Assembly (NCBI GenBank): GCA_028023455.1
Contig: JAQFVV010012423.1
Coordinates: 5,248,269 to 5,312,268 of the forward strand
Source of the DNA: Epiperipatus broadwayi
Lineage: Eukaryota > Onychophora > Udeonychophora > Euonychophora > Peripatidae
Direction of reading: 5' to 3'
Length of the DNA stretch: 64,000 nt
The first letter of the stretch is position 1; every line of letters starts with the position of its first letter. The notes under the pieces are model-generated. The model did no database searches. It had not been told where the DNA came from and saw only the letters and a list, made by a program, of their open reading frames with translations. Below are positions 1-11,830 of the stretch, piece after piece. Made by a program: the position numbers and the translations under genes.

Positions 1-578
1 ACAAAAAGACATCAATGCAAACTAATTGCATAAAGCAATAATATCCAGAAAACAAATAGTATAGACTATTGTTCCCTCATCTGGAACCAATAACATTTAT
101 TAAACATGTGTAGTCAAAACTTATGGTTTAACTTCAATAAAATGTCATTATCTATTGTTTAATAATTTTAAAAAAAGACTAAAAAATCAATTGTTGAAAT
201 TTTAGATAATTAAATGCTTATATTTAATAAATGTTCCTAAAATAACAGAATATAAAAGCTAATGAAATTATTGATATTAAAAAATTAATAAAGTTGTACT
301 GAATTAATAATATTTATTGATAAATATTTTTGCTTTCCTAAGATTTGTTAATAAATAGATAAATGCATTTCCTTTATTTGTTTAAAGTAAATTGATGTTA
401 AACTTTTTTTTTATTATTTTATTGTTTTGTATTTCAAAATGAATACACATTCCTGCTAATTAAGAAAAAAATCATAGGATCTGATCCAATTATTTATGGT
501 ACTATGGAGATGCCCTGGAAATCAACTATAAGGAGAGATGCATTGTAGAACATTTTGATGTTAAAAGAGAAAACCTAT
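1..578. other. AT-rich sequence, nothing recognised
   Basis: AT-rich sequence without a plausible reading frame or repeat that I can match elsewhere in the window. It is the left flank of the LTR element that starts at 579; its last four bases (CTAT, 575-578) are the left copy of that element's target site duplication. Confidence 0.6.
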
Positions 579-1026
579 TGTAACGGGCACATACATACAT
601 TACATTATTTTTTATTAGTAAACATAAAAAAAAAAAAGTTCGCCAATAAAAATTTCTTTTTTAAGAATTAAAAACTGAAAATTAAAAAATCATCTTAAAC
701 TCGCATATATATAAAATCACACAGATAAATATTTATTAAAATAAAACTTTATTAAAAAAAGAGTAGTTTAAAGCTAAATTTTCAGAAAAGATTTAGAGAT
801 AAAAATATATGTTTAAGTTTGAAAACAAATTAATTAATCTTTTGTAAAATGGAAATGATTATTTTAATTAGTAAACTAGCCTTTGGGCATTTAAATGTAT
901 AAGCATCGGTCAGATAGGAAAACAATAGAAACTTTTAGCAAATGAATGAAATCCATCGGGAAATCAGACCTCAACAAAAAGGTTTTCACCATCATGATGT
1001 AATGTTGAGTTAATCCACAAAATTAT

Positions 1027-1136
1027 TATAAAAGGAAAGGTTTGAAAATAAAAGAATTAATTAGTTATTACAATGTAACTATATGTGTTAGTGTGGAGTT
1101 GAAGGAGAAGAGATTGAAAAGACGCACTCTTCAATC
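1027..1136 (+). promoter_or_regulatory. LTR core promoter (TATAAAAGG) and leader hairpin, copy 1
   Basis: TATAAAAGG at 1027-1035 is a strong TATA box and is kept in the 3' LTR and the solo LTR; the old copy at 55 kb has CATAAAAGG. About 80 bp downstream, in what would be the 5' leader, GATTGAA at 1112-1118 pairs with TTCAATC at 1130-1136. The same hairpin occurs in all four LTR copies. The TATA box is seen directly; its use as promoter is inference. Confidence 0.5.
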
Positions 1137-2368
1137 CCTTCAGTTTTGTTAAAAAAAAAAAAAGAAATGACATCATTTTTTTTTCTACATTAAGGACCAA
1201 CTAAACTAACAGACCTCCAGATAAATAAATAAAAAACAATGGCTAACTCAACCAATCTTTTTAGGACAGCATGGGAATTCATGTTCAAATGGCAAGCAAC
1301 AGATAAATATGAACTGTTTTAAACCGTAAGAACTTTATAATTAATGAACATTAAATTAAAAACTTTCTGTATTTAAAATAATTAAGAAATAGAATCCTAT
1401 CTGACCAACGTTATTTATTAATTAGTTATAATTTTATTTAATGTATTTCTTTTGTAAAATCATTTCCATTTATTTATTTATTTGTTCTTTAAGTTTTATT
1501 ATGATTTCTGTTTTTCATTAAACTAGTTATATAAATATTAAACTTAAGTCGGGCGTGAATGGCTATATAGATTTGTAAAGTTATATTAGGGGGGGTAATC
1601 TTAGGTTATTCATTTCGTAGTTGAATTAGGTCAATGGATTGGATATATTGGTGTAATTAGTAGATGTAGTATGAGATTCGCTATGGGCAGAATCTCTATT
1701 ATATGCCGCATACTTCCGTTTTGCCTATGGAAGGCATTATAAGATGTAGAACGCTGTTCCTTTTGATGGAGTTTTTTTTTATTGCTCTTCTTGTCTGATA
1801 GATGTAATATTCCTATATGATGAGAAGCAGTTTCTTCTCTTAACCTAATTATGCTGCTGTATTCGTATTACATTAAACACATCAATATATCAGATGGATT
1901 GAAGTTTGGTTTGACTGCAAACCTTTGGCCTAAGGTTAAATAAGGATGTAGTCTATTCATACTCGACACTCTAAATAAAGATGCATTACATTTAAGTTGG
2001 GTATAGACGCTTGCATGGGTTCGTTACCGGTTGATTATGTTTTTGGTTTTCATATTCGATCAAAATATATATAGACATTCGGTAAATACTGATACCTTAT
2101 GGTGAGTATCTAAAATGTATTTATTCGGATGTCTTTTAAGTTATTGGTGTTAATGCAAGCATCTTATGGTGAATGCTATTGGGTTACTTATAAATTTCCC
2201 TCTGCAATGATGGTATCAATGATTTTGTATTTTGATTGTTTATTTGAAATGTTTTTGACCGTGGAATCTATGTAACCGATCTATACTCAACATTTTTAAA
2301 CAAAATGTAAATTTAAATTATAAAATCAAATTAAAATCTAAAATAAACATACTAAAATAATAATGTTA

Positions 2369-2373
<5 letters not shown>

Positions 2374-2402
<29 letters not shown>
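2374..2402. repeat. (AT)n microsatellite inside LTR copy 1
   Basis: Uninterrupted TA dinucleotides near the 3' end of the LTR. The matching place in copy 2 has only a few TA units, so the run expanded after insertion or collapsed in the sister copy. Confidence 0.9.
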
Positions 2403-2405
<3 letters not shown>

Positions 2406-2678
2406 CGTAAATAAATGTTTGTATGTTAATTACTGGCAGTGGCTTATTTTATTTATTTTTTAATATTGAAATATAATTAGATAAGATATTATAATATTAA
2501 ATCTCTGCTACTCCCTGAGCTAGTAACATGGGCTAACGACCGGATATCAAAATATATATAAAAAAAATGTTTTTGACTTACGTATCTGCCTACTTTATAA
2601 ATTTTTCTAGGTTCAAATGCTTAGATGGTGCCCTGAAGTGCAGATGACATTAAGTTCTATTCGCCAGATTATTACAAC

Positions 2679-2697
2679 TGGCCACCCAACTTGGGCT
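2679..2697 (+). promoter_or_regulatory. Primer binding site, tRNA-Lys-like
   Basis: TGGCCACCCAACTTGGGCT begins two bases after the 5' LTR. It closely resembles the tRNA-Lys primer binding site of animal gypsy elements (TGGCGCCCAACGTGGGG...), with a few mismatches and one extra base. The position directly after the LTR supports reverse transcription primed by a tRNA and fixes the element on the plus strand. Confidence 0.65.
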
Positions 2698-3402
2698 GAT
2701 CTATTAATAAAAACCACGTATACCCTGAGTAAATTTCTTTTTTCAAAATGAAATATTTTTTATCTGTTACATAAAGTCGTATACTTTAAATCTTATAAAA
2801 GCACTGCCAGAAGAAATTGCGCATATATATTAAACATGAGAAAGTATAAATAATTTTAAACTATATTTTGTTAAAAAGAAAGTCAAAAGGTTGCAATTAA
2901 TATGTTTTTTTTTGTTAATGTATATTATGCTTTAACATGTATAGGCGCGCACAACCACATAAGTTTATGATCGAAATGTGATGCCTTATGATCAGTACCT
3001 TTGGAAATTACATCAGTGTAACCCTATGTATGCATTTCAATCAGTCATAAATAAGTTGGTGGTATTTATAATTATGCTGCAAATATACACGTATAAATCC
3101 ATTATCTTTCAAAACGTATTTAGTTCAATGCAACCTCCTTAAATAAATAATTTAAATAACTTGCTTGTCATGCCATGTGCAAAAATAAAATGTATAAAAA
3201 AAATAATAATAATAGAACTCTTGTGGGGAGGAGGTGTAGACATGGATGGTCCTTAGGAAAACGATAGTCAACATTTTTTTTTATATATAGTCTTTATACT
3301 AACTGAATGTTTTGTAAATTTTGTTAATCGTGTACCGTAATTACTAACCCTAAGTAAAATATTTTTCTTTTGTTCATTTTTTTTTAAGCAAGTTTACTGA
3401 TA

Positions 3403-5569
3403 TGTAATGGGCACATATGTACGTTACATTATTTTTTATTAGTAAACATAAAAAAAAAAAAGTTCACCAATAAAAATTTCTTTTTTAAGAATTAAAAACT
3501 GAAAATTAAAAAATCATCTTAAACTCGCATATATATAAAATCACACAGATAAATATTTATTAAAATAAAACTGTATTAAAAAAAGACTAGTTTAAAACTA
3601 AATTTTCAGAAAAGATTTAGAGATAAAAATATATGTTTAAGTTTGAAAACAAATTAATTAATCTTTTGTAAAATGGAAATGATTATTTTAATTAGTAAAC
3701 TAGCCTATGGGCATTTAAATGTATAAGCATCGGTCAGATAGGAAAACAATAGAAACTTTTAGCAAATGAAAGAAATCCATCAGGAAATCGGACCTCAACG
3801 AAAAGGTTTTCACCATCATGACGTAATGTTGAGTTAATCCACAAAATTATTATAAAAGGAAAGGTTTGAAAATAAAAGAGTTAATTAGTTATTATGATGT
3901 GACTATATGTGTTAGTGTGGAGTTGAAGGAGAAGGGATTGAAAAGATGCACTCTTCAATCCCTTCAGTTTTGTTAAAAAAAAAAAAGATAAATGACACCG
4001 TTTTTTTTTCTACATTAAGGACCAATTAATCTAACAGACCTCCGGATAAATAAATAAAAAACAATGACTAACTCAACCAATCTTTTTAGGACAGCATGGG
4101 AATTCATGTTCAAGTGGCAAGCAACAGATAAAGATGAACTGTTTTAAACTGTAAGTACTTTATAATTAATGAACATTAAATTAAAAACTTTCTGTATTTA
4201 AAATAATTAAGAAATAGAATCCTATCTGACCAACGTTATTTATTAATTAGTTATAATTTTATTTAATGTATTTCTTTTGTAAAATCATTTCCATTTATTT
4301 ATTTATTTGTTCTTTAAGTTTTATTATGATTTCTGTTTTTCATTAAACTAGTTATATAAATATTAAACTTAAGTCGGGCATGAATGGCTATATAGATTTG
4401 TAAAGTTATATTAGGGGAGGGTAATCTTAGGTTATTCATTTCGTAGTTGAATTAGGTCAATGGATTGGATATATTGGTGTAATTAGTAGATGTAGTACGA
4501 GATTCGCTATGGGCAGAATCGCTATTATATGCCGCACACTTCCGTTTTGCCTATGGAAGGGATTATAAGACGTAGAACGCTGTTCCTTTTGATGGAGTTT
4601 TTTTTATTGCTCTTCTTGTCTGATAGATGTAATATTCCTATCTGAAGAGAAGCAGTTTCTTCTCTTAACCTAATTGTGCTGCCGTATTCATATTACATTG
4701 AATACATCGATATATCAGATGGATTGAAGTTTGGTTTGACTGCGAACCTTTGGCCTAAGGTTAAACAAGGATTGAATATTTTCTTTTCAAATGCAAATCT
4801 ACGTAGTCTATTCATACTCGACACTCTAAATAAAGATGCATTAAATTTAAGTTGGGTATAGACGCTTGCATGGGTTCGTTACCGGTTGATTATGTTTTTG
4901 GTTTTCATATTCGATCAAAATATATATAGACATTCGGTAAATACTGATACCTTATGGTGAGTATCTAAAATGTATTTATTCAGATGTCTTTTAAGTTATT
5001 GGTGTTACTGCAAGCATCTTATGGTGAATGCTATTGGGTTACTTATAAATTTCCCTCTGCAATTGACGGTATCAATGATTTTGTATTTTGATCGTTTATG
5101 TTTATTTGAAATGTTTTTGACCGTGGAATCCATGTAACCGATCTATATTGAACATTTTTAAGCAAATCTGTGCGAACTTAATTAAAATGTAAACTTATAA
5201 TATTATAAAAATTAAAATATAAATTTAAATTATAAAATCGAATTAAAATCTAAAATAAACATACTACAATAATAATGTTAAATTTTTATATATATATGCG
5301 TAAATAAATGTTTGTGTGTTAATTATTGGCAGTGGCTTATTTTATTTATTTTTTAATATTGAAATATAATTAGATAAGATATTATAATATTAAATCTCTG
5401 CTACTCCCTGAGCTAGTGACATGGGCTAATGACCGGATATCAAAATATATTTTAAAAAAAATTTTTTGACTTACGTATCTGCCTACTTTATAAATTTTTC
5501 TAGGTTCAAATGCCTAGATGGCGCCCTGTAGTGCAGATCATGTTAAGCTCTATTCTCCGGATCGTTACA
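3403..5569 (+). repeat. 3' LTR of non-autonomous element (copy 2)
   Basis: Second direct copy, ending in CCGGATCGTTACA and followed by the CTAT target duplication. TATAAAAGG is at 3851-3859. This copy has the most complete leader hairpin (GGGATTGAA...TTCAATCCC, 3934-3962). Near 4640-4665 AGAGAAG/CTTCTCT forms another short stem. Confidence 0.85.
3851..3962 (+). promoter_or_regulatory. LTR core promoter and leader hairpin, copy 2
   Basis: TATAAAAGG at 3851-3859, and a hairpin with a 9-bp outer stem at 3934-3962 (GGGATTGAA pairs with TTCAATCCC; two more pairs close a 5-base loop after an A/C mismatch). Same arrangement as in copy 1. Confidence 0.5.
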
Positions 5570-8500
5570 CTATAAATACCAGTAAATTAGAATAAGAGGT
5601 CAAGCTATATAATTTTTAGTGTAGTGTAAGATTAGTCATGTTTTTATCCAAAATCACCATTTTTGTATCTACCTGCCTGAGAATAATAAGATAGAAAACA
5701 TCATCTGGGAATTTGTTCTAGACAAGATCAGGTCTCTATTCCATTTCAATAGCATAGATAGATATATATTAAACTAAAATATAAAAGGAAAAACTGCATT
5801 TTTTTTTACATTTTCAGTTAAGAAAATTTGCAACATTGAAATTCTAGAATATTCTACTAAATTTGTTTTAAACAATAAACAGATAAATTGTGTTTCTTCA
5901 ATTTCAAAGGAATGTGCTTTAAAATGCATTCCAGTAAAATTTTGAGTTATTATCCCAGGATCTTATTCATTAGAGGAAGGATTTGGTGAGGATTATAGAA
6001 TGTCTCATATATAACGGAATAAATAATATATTGTTATTGAATAGAAACGACTGAAATAATTTACCTTAAAACATCATAAGCATAAAAACAATATAGTGAT
6101 TCTAGTGATTAGAGTACTTGTTTTGTCAAAGAGTTATTTGAAGATTTTAAGTGTTTACACGTACAACTATCAAAAGAATTAAGGAGATTAAAGGAATCCA
6201 AAATATACATTTAATATTTGAGATGAGTATTTCCAAAATGGATTAATTTGATTGTAATGATTTTAATCTTCAGTAAACGTAAGTAAAATGCTACAAATCA
6301 CTAAATGTGCTATCGTTTGTGAGTCTTATTCTTGTTAAATTTGGGAATGTTTGATATTTGATCACATTGTAAATTGGATATGAATGATGCATTAGTTATT
6401 TATATTTTAATTAATAGGTTAATAAATTATTAGAGTAGTAAATATATCAAATGTAATCATAAACCTCTGTTGTAAATCCAGGTAGTATATTTTATATTCA
6501 ATATTTAAGGATATATTGTGACAAATAAGTGAGAATGAATGCCTATTAAATCTTTGTTGGTGGAAAGAGATTGCATATATTTTAATCATTATTTTAAAAT
6601 TTATTTAAATATAAACAAATATTAAGTTATATTTCATCATTTGGATCTTTTTTCTTTTAAAATTTATTTCTATATACAAATTTGAGTAAAAACTATCTAG
6701 AATAAGTAGTACATTTCAGCATAGAGGTTATTTTTAGTTGGTTGGTTCATCAAATACTAGGTGTTAAAATATGCTATAATTAATTTAAAATTACAAGTTT
6801 AGATTTGTTCTTGTGATATAATTTATATGCCAGTTTCAGTAGCATGGTGGAGAAGTAATAAAATATTCTATTGAATACGTATTTGTAAAATAAACCTTAC
6901 AATAATAAAATTTGAATTCAAACTCAAATGCATAAAAAAATAACAAATGTGTAAGTATTAAATTTATAGTTTTTAGACGATTATTTATTCAATGTAAAAG
7001 TGAGATGAAATATTGCAATCCCTCTCCTACAACATGTATGTTATATTGCCACACATAGTGTGAGTTTGTACATCAAATATAGATATAATCAATACACCAC
7101 ATACTTGTTCAAAAGAGCCAAAAACATTTTTTAATATTTGTTGTACTACGGAGATAATTCATATTATAAATATTTATCTTTAATATATGCTATCATATAG
7201 TGATGATTTGTATTTGATTATTATTATATTTTATTTTTTACATGAAATAAACAATTGTGTCATTTTTGTTGAATTAGAATCTTGGAAGTTAAAAATAGAA
7301 TACGTGCATAAAAACTCCTGATACTGTTTATTAAAAAAAAGCCCTGAGATAATTATTTCGATAAATGATAATGGATATTTATCAATAGAAACTCTAAGAT
7401 TATGTAGTCAATGAATAAATAAAACAGAATTGCTTAAGTATAAAATCATTTAGTAATAAATCAGTGATTATTGAAATATTATAAAAATTATATATTCTAT
7501 TTAAAACGTTTAGTAATCAATATTTATATATTTACATTGATTATCTATTTTGTTTGGGATTCTGAAGTGAGTGCGTTCATGTTGGTTGGTGTTTTGTAAA
7601 GATTCAATTATATGCATTTCAGTACACACAAAAGAAACCAGAAGTGTGTTACAGTTCTTCTTGCTGTGATTTATGTTTTAAAACAGTTAACCTCTTACTT
7701 ACTGATACTGGTCCAACCAAAGTCAAAATATGAGGTTGCAATTTCGTTTGCCCAATATGTTGCCTAGTGATCAGTAAAAAGGTTTGGATTAATAGTCTAG
7801 GGTTTAAGTATTGTTGTCTGATTCTTTACTTTTCGCTTAGATTGAGAGATTACAATATATATATATAATGTTTTATAAAAATAAATATCTTTTATTTACT
7901 AATTAGTGTAGAATTAATTACTTATGATTGCCTCACAATTTTATTTCAAGTTAAATATCATGGGTAAAGAAAATATATATATATATATATTAGGCATTGT
8001 TACTCATCAATTTAAATAAAATTATTTTTTATAAAATATTATTGATATTATGATAGTCTGGTCAAAAAAGCACATTCACTCATAAAGTGGCAAAATAAAT
8101 AGCTCAAATTCTTTCTGAGAATTATGTTTTGCATATAAAAATCATCTACATTGATGTTTTACTTAATAAGCTATAAAGTAGAAGACTTTATTTTATATAT
8201 GTAGAGATATGTATCAACTGTTTAAAAACAAATTAATCTGAAGAATAATAATTAGATATTTGAAAATATTTATATTTGCATTCTATAATAATGTTGATTT
8301 TACTTTTAAAATGAATAAAAAAACAAATGTAAAAATCATTAAAATAATAGGTTATATTATAGGAAAGTGCTTTCTAGATGTATATTTTTACTATCATTAC
8401 CATTTTACTGTCTTTTTGGTTTATACATATATCATTATATGATGTAATGTAGCGACTTCTTAAAAAGTTTTTACTTTCGACAAAACATGCAAAACAAACA

Positions 8501-8686
8501 ATAATTGTTTAACTTTATTCACTCCTAAGATATGACTGATATTACTTTTTTATTTTAATCTAATTTTTAAGTTTGCAGCAAGTAGGAAAAATTTTATTTT
8601 ATGTTTGTACATTTGCCTCTATTGGTGAAGAAATAAATCAAAATAACCTAAATACTTCAACACTTATAATATGTATATATATATAT
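5570..8686. other. AT-rich intergenic sequence, nothing recognised
   Basis: About 3.1 kb between two LTR elements. The only open frame (60 codons near 8260-8442) is AT-rich and shows no familiar motif. Short (AT)n runs occur near 7855, 7975 and 8671-8686; the last is the landing site of the next element. I see no gene here. Confidence 0.6.
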
Positions 8687-10595
8687 TGAACTGGATATTT
8701 CATCCGATTCAAAAGTTTTATCACAAAAATTAAAACCAAGTTTTATATGTGCAATAACACACATACTTATTTATATTGAAATCTTATATTTTTAATTCTC
8801 ATTTGATTTTAGTATAAAAATGATTTTTTTATAATGCTTGTTTTCTTTTAAAATAATTAAATGCAAGCCAAGTTTAATTAATCTTTTTATAAAAGTTTTT
8901 TTTTATTAAGAAAAAAAAAGTTGGTTTATTTTTAAAGTTGAGATTTAGTTTGGTATGTTTTTTTTTTTAAAAAAAAAATTAATTTTGTAAGATAAAGCCC
9001 TGTAACATATTGTTTTTCTAATTAAGATTGAGTGGGAGATAAAAATTTACCCTGGTTGATAGTTGCAAAAAGATTGTGCAGGAGATAACGATATACATAA
9101 ATAGCTCTGTTTTTGTTTTTTTAGGGGAAATTATTCAGAGACTATTCTAGTCACTTAGTTCTTTTTTTCTTGATTGCTCAGCTTCATGTTATTGAGGATT
9201 CATCCAGATTTCTCTGTTATTGACTTACTGCATCGTTGAAGTGATTCTAATTTAATGGATATTTGTTCTACGGAATTGCCAAATCGAATTTCCATTGACC
9301 TACAATAATTTTACTATTTGCCATGATAGTATTAGGCATTCAGATGCCATGTCTATAATCTATGCCATACAGAATCTCCACAATATGATAGCCTAAATCT
9401 TTTTAAAGATGAACCTCCAGAACTCCAAAATTGTGACTTCAATCATGATCTAAGTGTCAAGTCCAAAGCTGATCCCAATAATACTTCCATTCTTCTGAAC
9501 CTGCCATAAATTAACGCTGCTGTATAGAACTCTTTGTAACTGAACTTTACATGAACAGCTGAAATTAATATTACCTTGAGGTAACTTACCTTTCCATATC
9601 AAAATCAGGGCTAAATCTTTAATTAAGTCTCTAGCAAATCTCAGCTTAATCTTAAAAAGAAATTATATTTATGATATGTAATCTATCAATTTAAATATTA
9701 ATGTATTGGTTTTTTTTTAATATTGACATTAGAATCTTAGTAGCAAGATTTTCCGTCTTAAAATATTACTTATTTGAGAGTGTATGGCAAGTGATATTTT
9801 ATATGCTTAATATTTTCTCAGTTCTATGATTAACCCTTTGATAAATACTTAGACTGACCTTAGTAGTTTTCTTTTACTCTTTTTTTTGTTTGTTTGCTTT
9901 GTAGTTAAACTTAATCAAACTTGGTTTGTGTGTTCTGCAGACCACTGATTTTTTTGGCTGGCAGTTTAGAGAATATATTTTGTTTTCTTGGTAGAGATTT
10001 ATTTTCTATAATTCAGATTACAAAGCTCATAATATTACTTTTTTGTGTGAGACTAACCTTGGCTCATTTAAACATACTTGTCCATGAGAGTTTTGCAAAA
10101 CTAGGACATTCTTGGTTCTGACATTTCCTTTCTGGACTAAGAAAAGCTCGTCTGTGCTGTCCCATTGTTCTCCACATGCATCCATCTTACTAAATCTCTA
10201 TAGGAAAAGGGAATTGGTTGGGTGAACTGCTAGCAGGAAGATATAAGCCCTTATTATGTTATAGATGAGAAATGAACTTGTCTGCCTGGATATTTAACGT
10301 ATTAATGCTCACATAACTCAATGTTTAGATCTGCTAAGAAAATGTAGATTGTTTTCATGTTTATTTTGTTATTATATTTAATAAATTTGTTGTAATTATT
10401 TTGGCTGACATTTGTCTTACTGTTTTCTCAATTGTTTGAACAATGTTCATGAGCTTTTGTTCTTCCTGAGTTTAGTCCGGCACATTCATGTTCATATATC
10501 TTGCCCACCCTTAACATAAATGTCTAGTTCTAATTTTTGGACTAGTGGCGCCCTCATGGTCAGTATATGTGAATCCAAAGATTTTGTCCAGTATA
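8687..10595 (+). repeat. 5' LTR of degenerate gypsy element
   Basis: Begins TGAACTGGAT after an (AT)n run and aligns to 15097-16986 with many substitutions and small indels. A reversed CCAAT box (ATTGG, 10213-10217) about 25 bp before GATATAAGCC (10240-10249) looks like the core promoter; the same pair is kept in the 3' LTR (TATA-like box at 16622-16631). Confidence 0.85.
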
Positions 10596-11229
10596 TAGCT
10601 ATATTAATTTTAGTGCAACCAACATGGGGCTTCGATTTTAAATCCCATGTGAAATTTTGTTCAAACAATTGAGGAATATTTCAGGTGTTGGAGGCAAGAT
10701 TCACTAGGTAGGAATCAGTTTGTGCTAAATTGTAGGAAGCAGTTTGGAGTAGGTGGTTCATCTTTTCAATATGAATAATTAATATATAGTTAAACAGCAT
10801 TCTTTAGAGTTATTACTGAATGATGGGTCAGACAAATAGATATTAAGAAGTTATATATTTATTTTGTTTCTTCTTTTTTTTTTAAAAAAAAAGAGTATTA
10901 ATTCTACATTCGTAAAATAATAAATAAATAAAAAAAAGCAAAGAGTTTGAGTTTATGTTTTAGAAATAACAATAAAATATAAAAGAGATTTTTTTAAAGT
11001 TAAAAATTAGCTGTTACATTCGTAAAATAAAAAAAAAGCAAAAAGTTTAGGTTCACATTTAAAAAAAAAAAAGAAGTGAAGAGTTTAATTTTTGTGCTTT
11101 AAAAATATATATGATAAATAGCAGTTGAAGATTAAAAAAATTAATAAATTGCATAAATAGATAGAAGTTCCATTGGAAATTTAAATAAAGTTAGAGAAGA
11201 GGCTGAAGATAGATGAGCTAGCATCATGG

Positions 11230-11830
11230 CCGAAATAGATTGGCAAATAGTCATTTACAGCTGATATTTGGGAAAGCCCGTTAGAGCATTTGGAGAGCCT
11301 CCAAGAGATGTTTTGATTTCATAATTGGCAGGTGACTGAACAAGTGGCAATTGCACACCACTATTTACAAGGAACGGCTGAGTATTGGTGGCATATTTTA
11401 AAGATCAAGCCACAGACTTTTTGGGATTATAGATGCAAATTATTGCACACTTTTTGGAGTGAAGAAAAGCAGTATCATATCTTCATCAATATATCACAAG
11501 AAAGATATATTAGAGGTAATGGAGAAACTTACACCCAGTTTTTCTGCAGACAAGCAGCAAGGCTTAAGTCATTGATAGCTTTCTCTTTGTCTGAGAGGCT
11601 GATATGATGAATAGTATTGGGTAATATGCCAAGGGATATACAGCAGATCATGTTGTGTAGTAACAACATTCACTTTGAAAAAAATAAAAAACTAAATGAA
11701 ATTGAACATAATCAGGCCCAAGAAGAAGTGGAGAAAAGAACACTGCAGAGTGATCAGGTAATTTCAATAGAAAAAGGTCAAAAGAATCAATTATCAGCCC
11801 CAATTAAAAAAAGTAAAGAAAGATGTAGGA
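11230..11830 (+). pseudogene. gag relic
   Basis: A 92-codon open stretch (11332-11607) and its continuation carry the retrotransposon gag domain: a WW pair after a helix (AEYWW), then FWDYRCKLLHTFW, a segment rich in Q/R (YTQFFCRQAARLKSL) and LSERL. These line up piece by piece with the gag at 40669-42711 (KDWW, FKCFIVGSFW, YTSFFRSQAVRLKTL, LSEGQI). Two TGA codons at about 11605-11610 interrupt it; the same frame resumes at 11617 with NMPRDIQQIML, equivalent to the NLPKHVEQLLI of the intact copy. Upstream, weak similarity continues to about 11230 across another stop. Structural capsid protein in life; non-functional here. Confidence 0.75.

Larger units (their letters stand above)
579..2676 (+). 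repeat. 5' LTR of non-autonomous element (copy 1)
   Basis: First of the two direct LTR copies. It aligns along its whole length with 3403-5569, but lacks about 30 bases present in copy 2 near 4770-4800 and a further ~50 bases near 5165-5215. It contains an (AT)n run at 2374-2402 that is short in the other copy. The ends are TGTAACG and ATTACA. A TATAAAAGG box lies at 1027-1035, followed by a hairpin at 1112-1136. Confidence 0.85.
579..5569 (+). mobile_element. Non-autonomous LTR retrotransposon (large LTRs, tiny interior)
   Basis: Two direct ~2.1-kb repeats (579-2676 and 3403-5569) start with TGTAACG/TGTAATG and end with ATTACA/CGTTACA, the TG...CA ends of an LTR. CTAT flanks the pair on both outer sides (575-578 and 5570-5573), a 4-bp target site duplication, so this is one insertion and not a chance tandem duplication. 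The interior, 2677-3402, has no open reading frame of note. It begins two bases after the LTR with a tRNA-Lys-like primer binding site. A purine-rich stretch (GGGGAGGAGG, about 3225-3234) may be a displaced polypurine tract, though it lies ~170 bp short of the 3' LTR. The element resembles LARD/TRIM-type non-autonomous elements mobilised by a gypsy relative. The LTRs differ by indels and scattered substitutions, so it is not brand new. Confidence 0.85.

Noticed and set aside
4676-4861. 61-codon frame in LTR copy 2 (also a similar peptide in the copy at 56 kb)
   Set aside because: Copy 1 lacks about 30 bases here and does not keep the frame, so coding is unlikely, although the first ~15 residues are similar between two copies.
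579-5569. Simple segmental tandem duplication
   Set aside because: TG...CA ends, a primer binding site after the first copy, CTAT duplications outside and a solo copy elsewhere identify LTRs.
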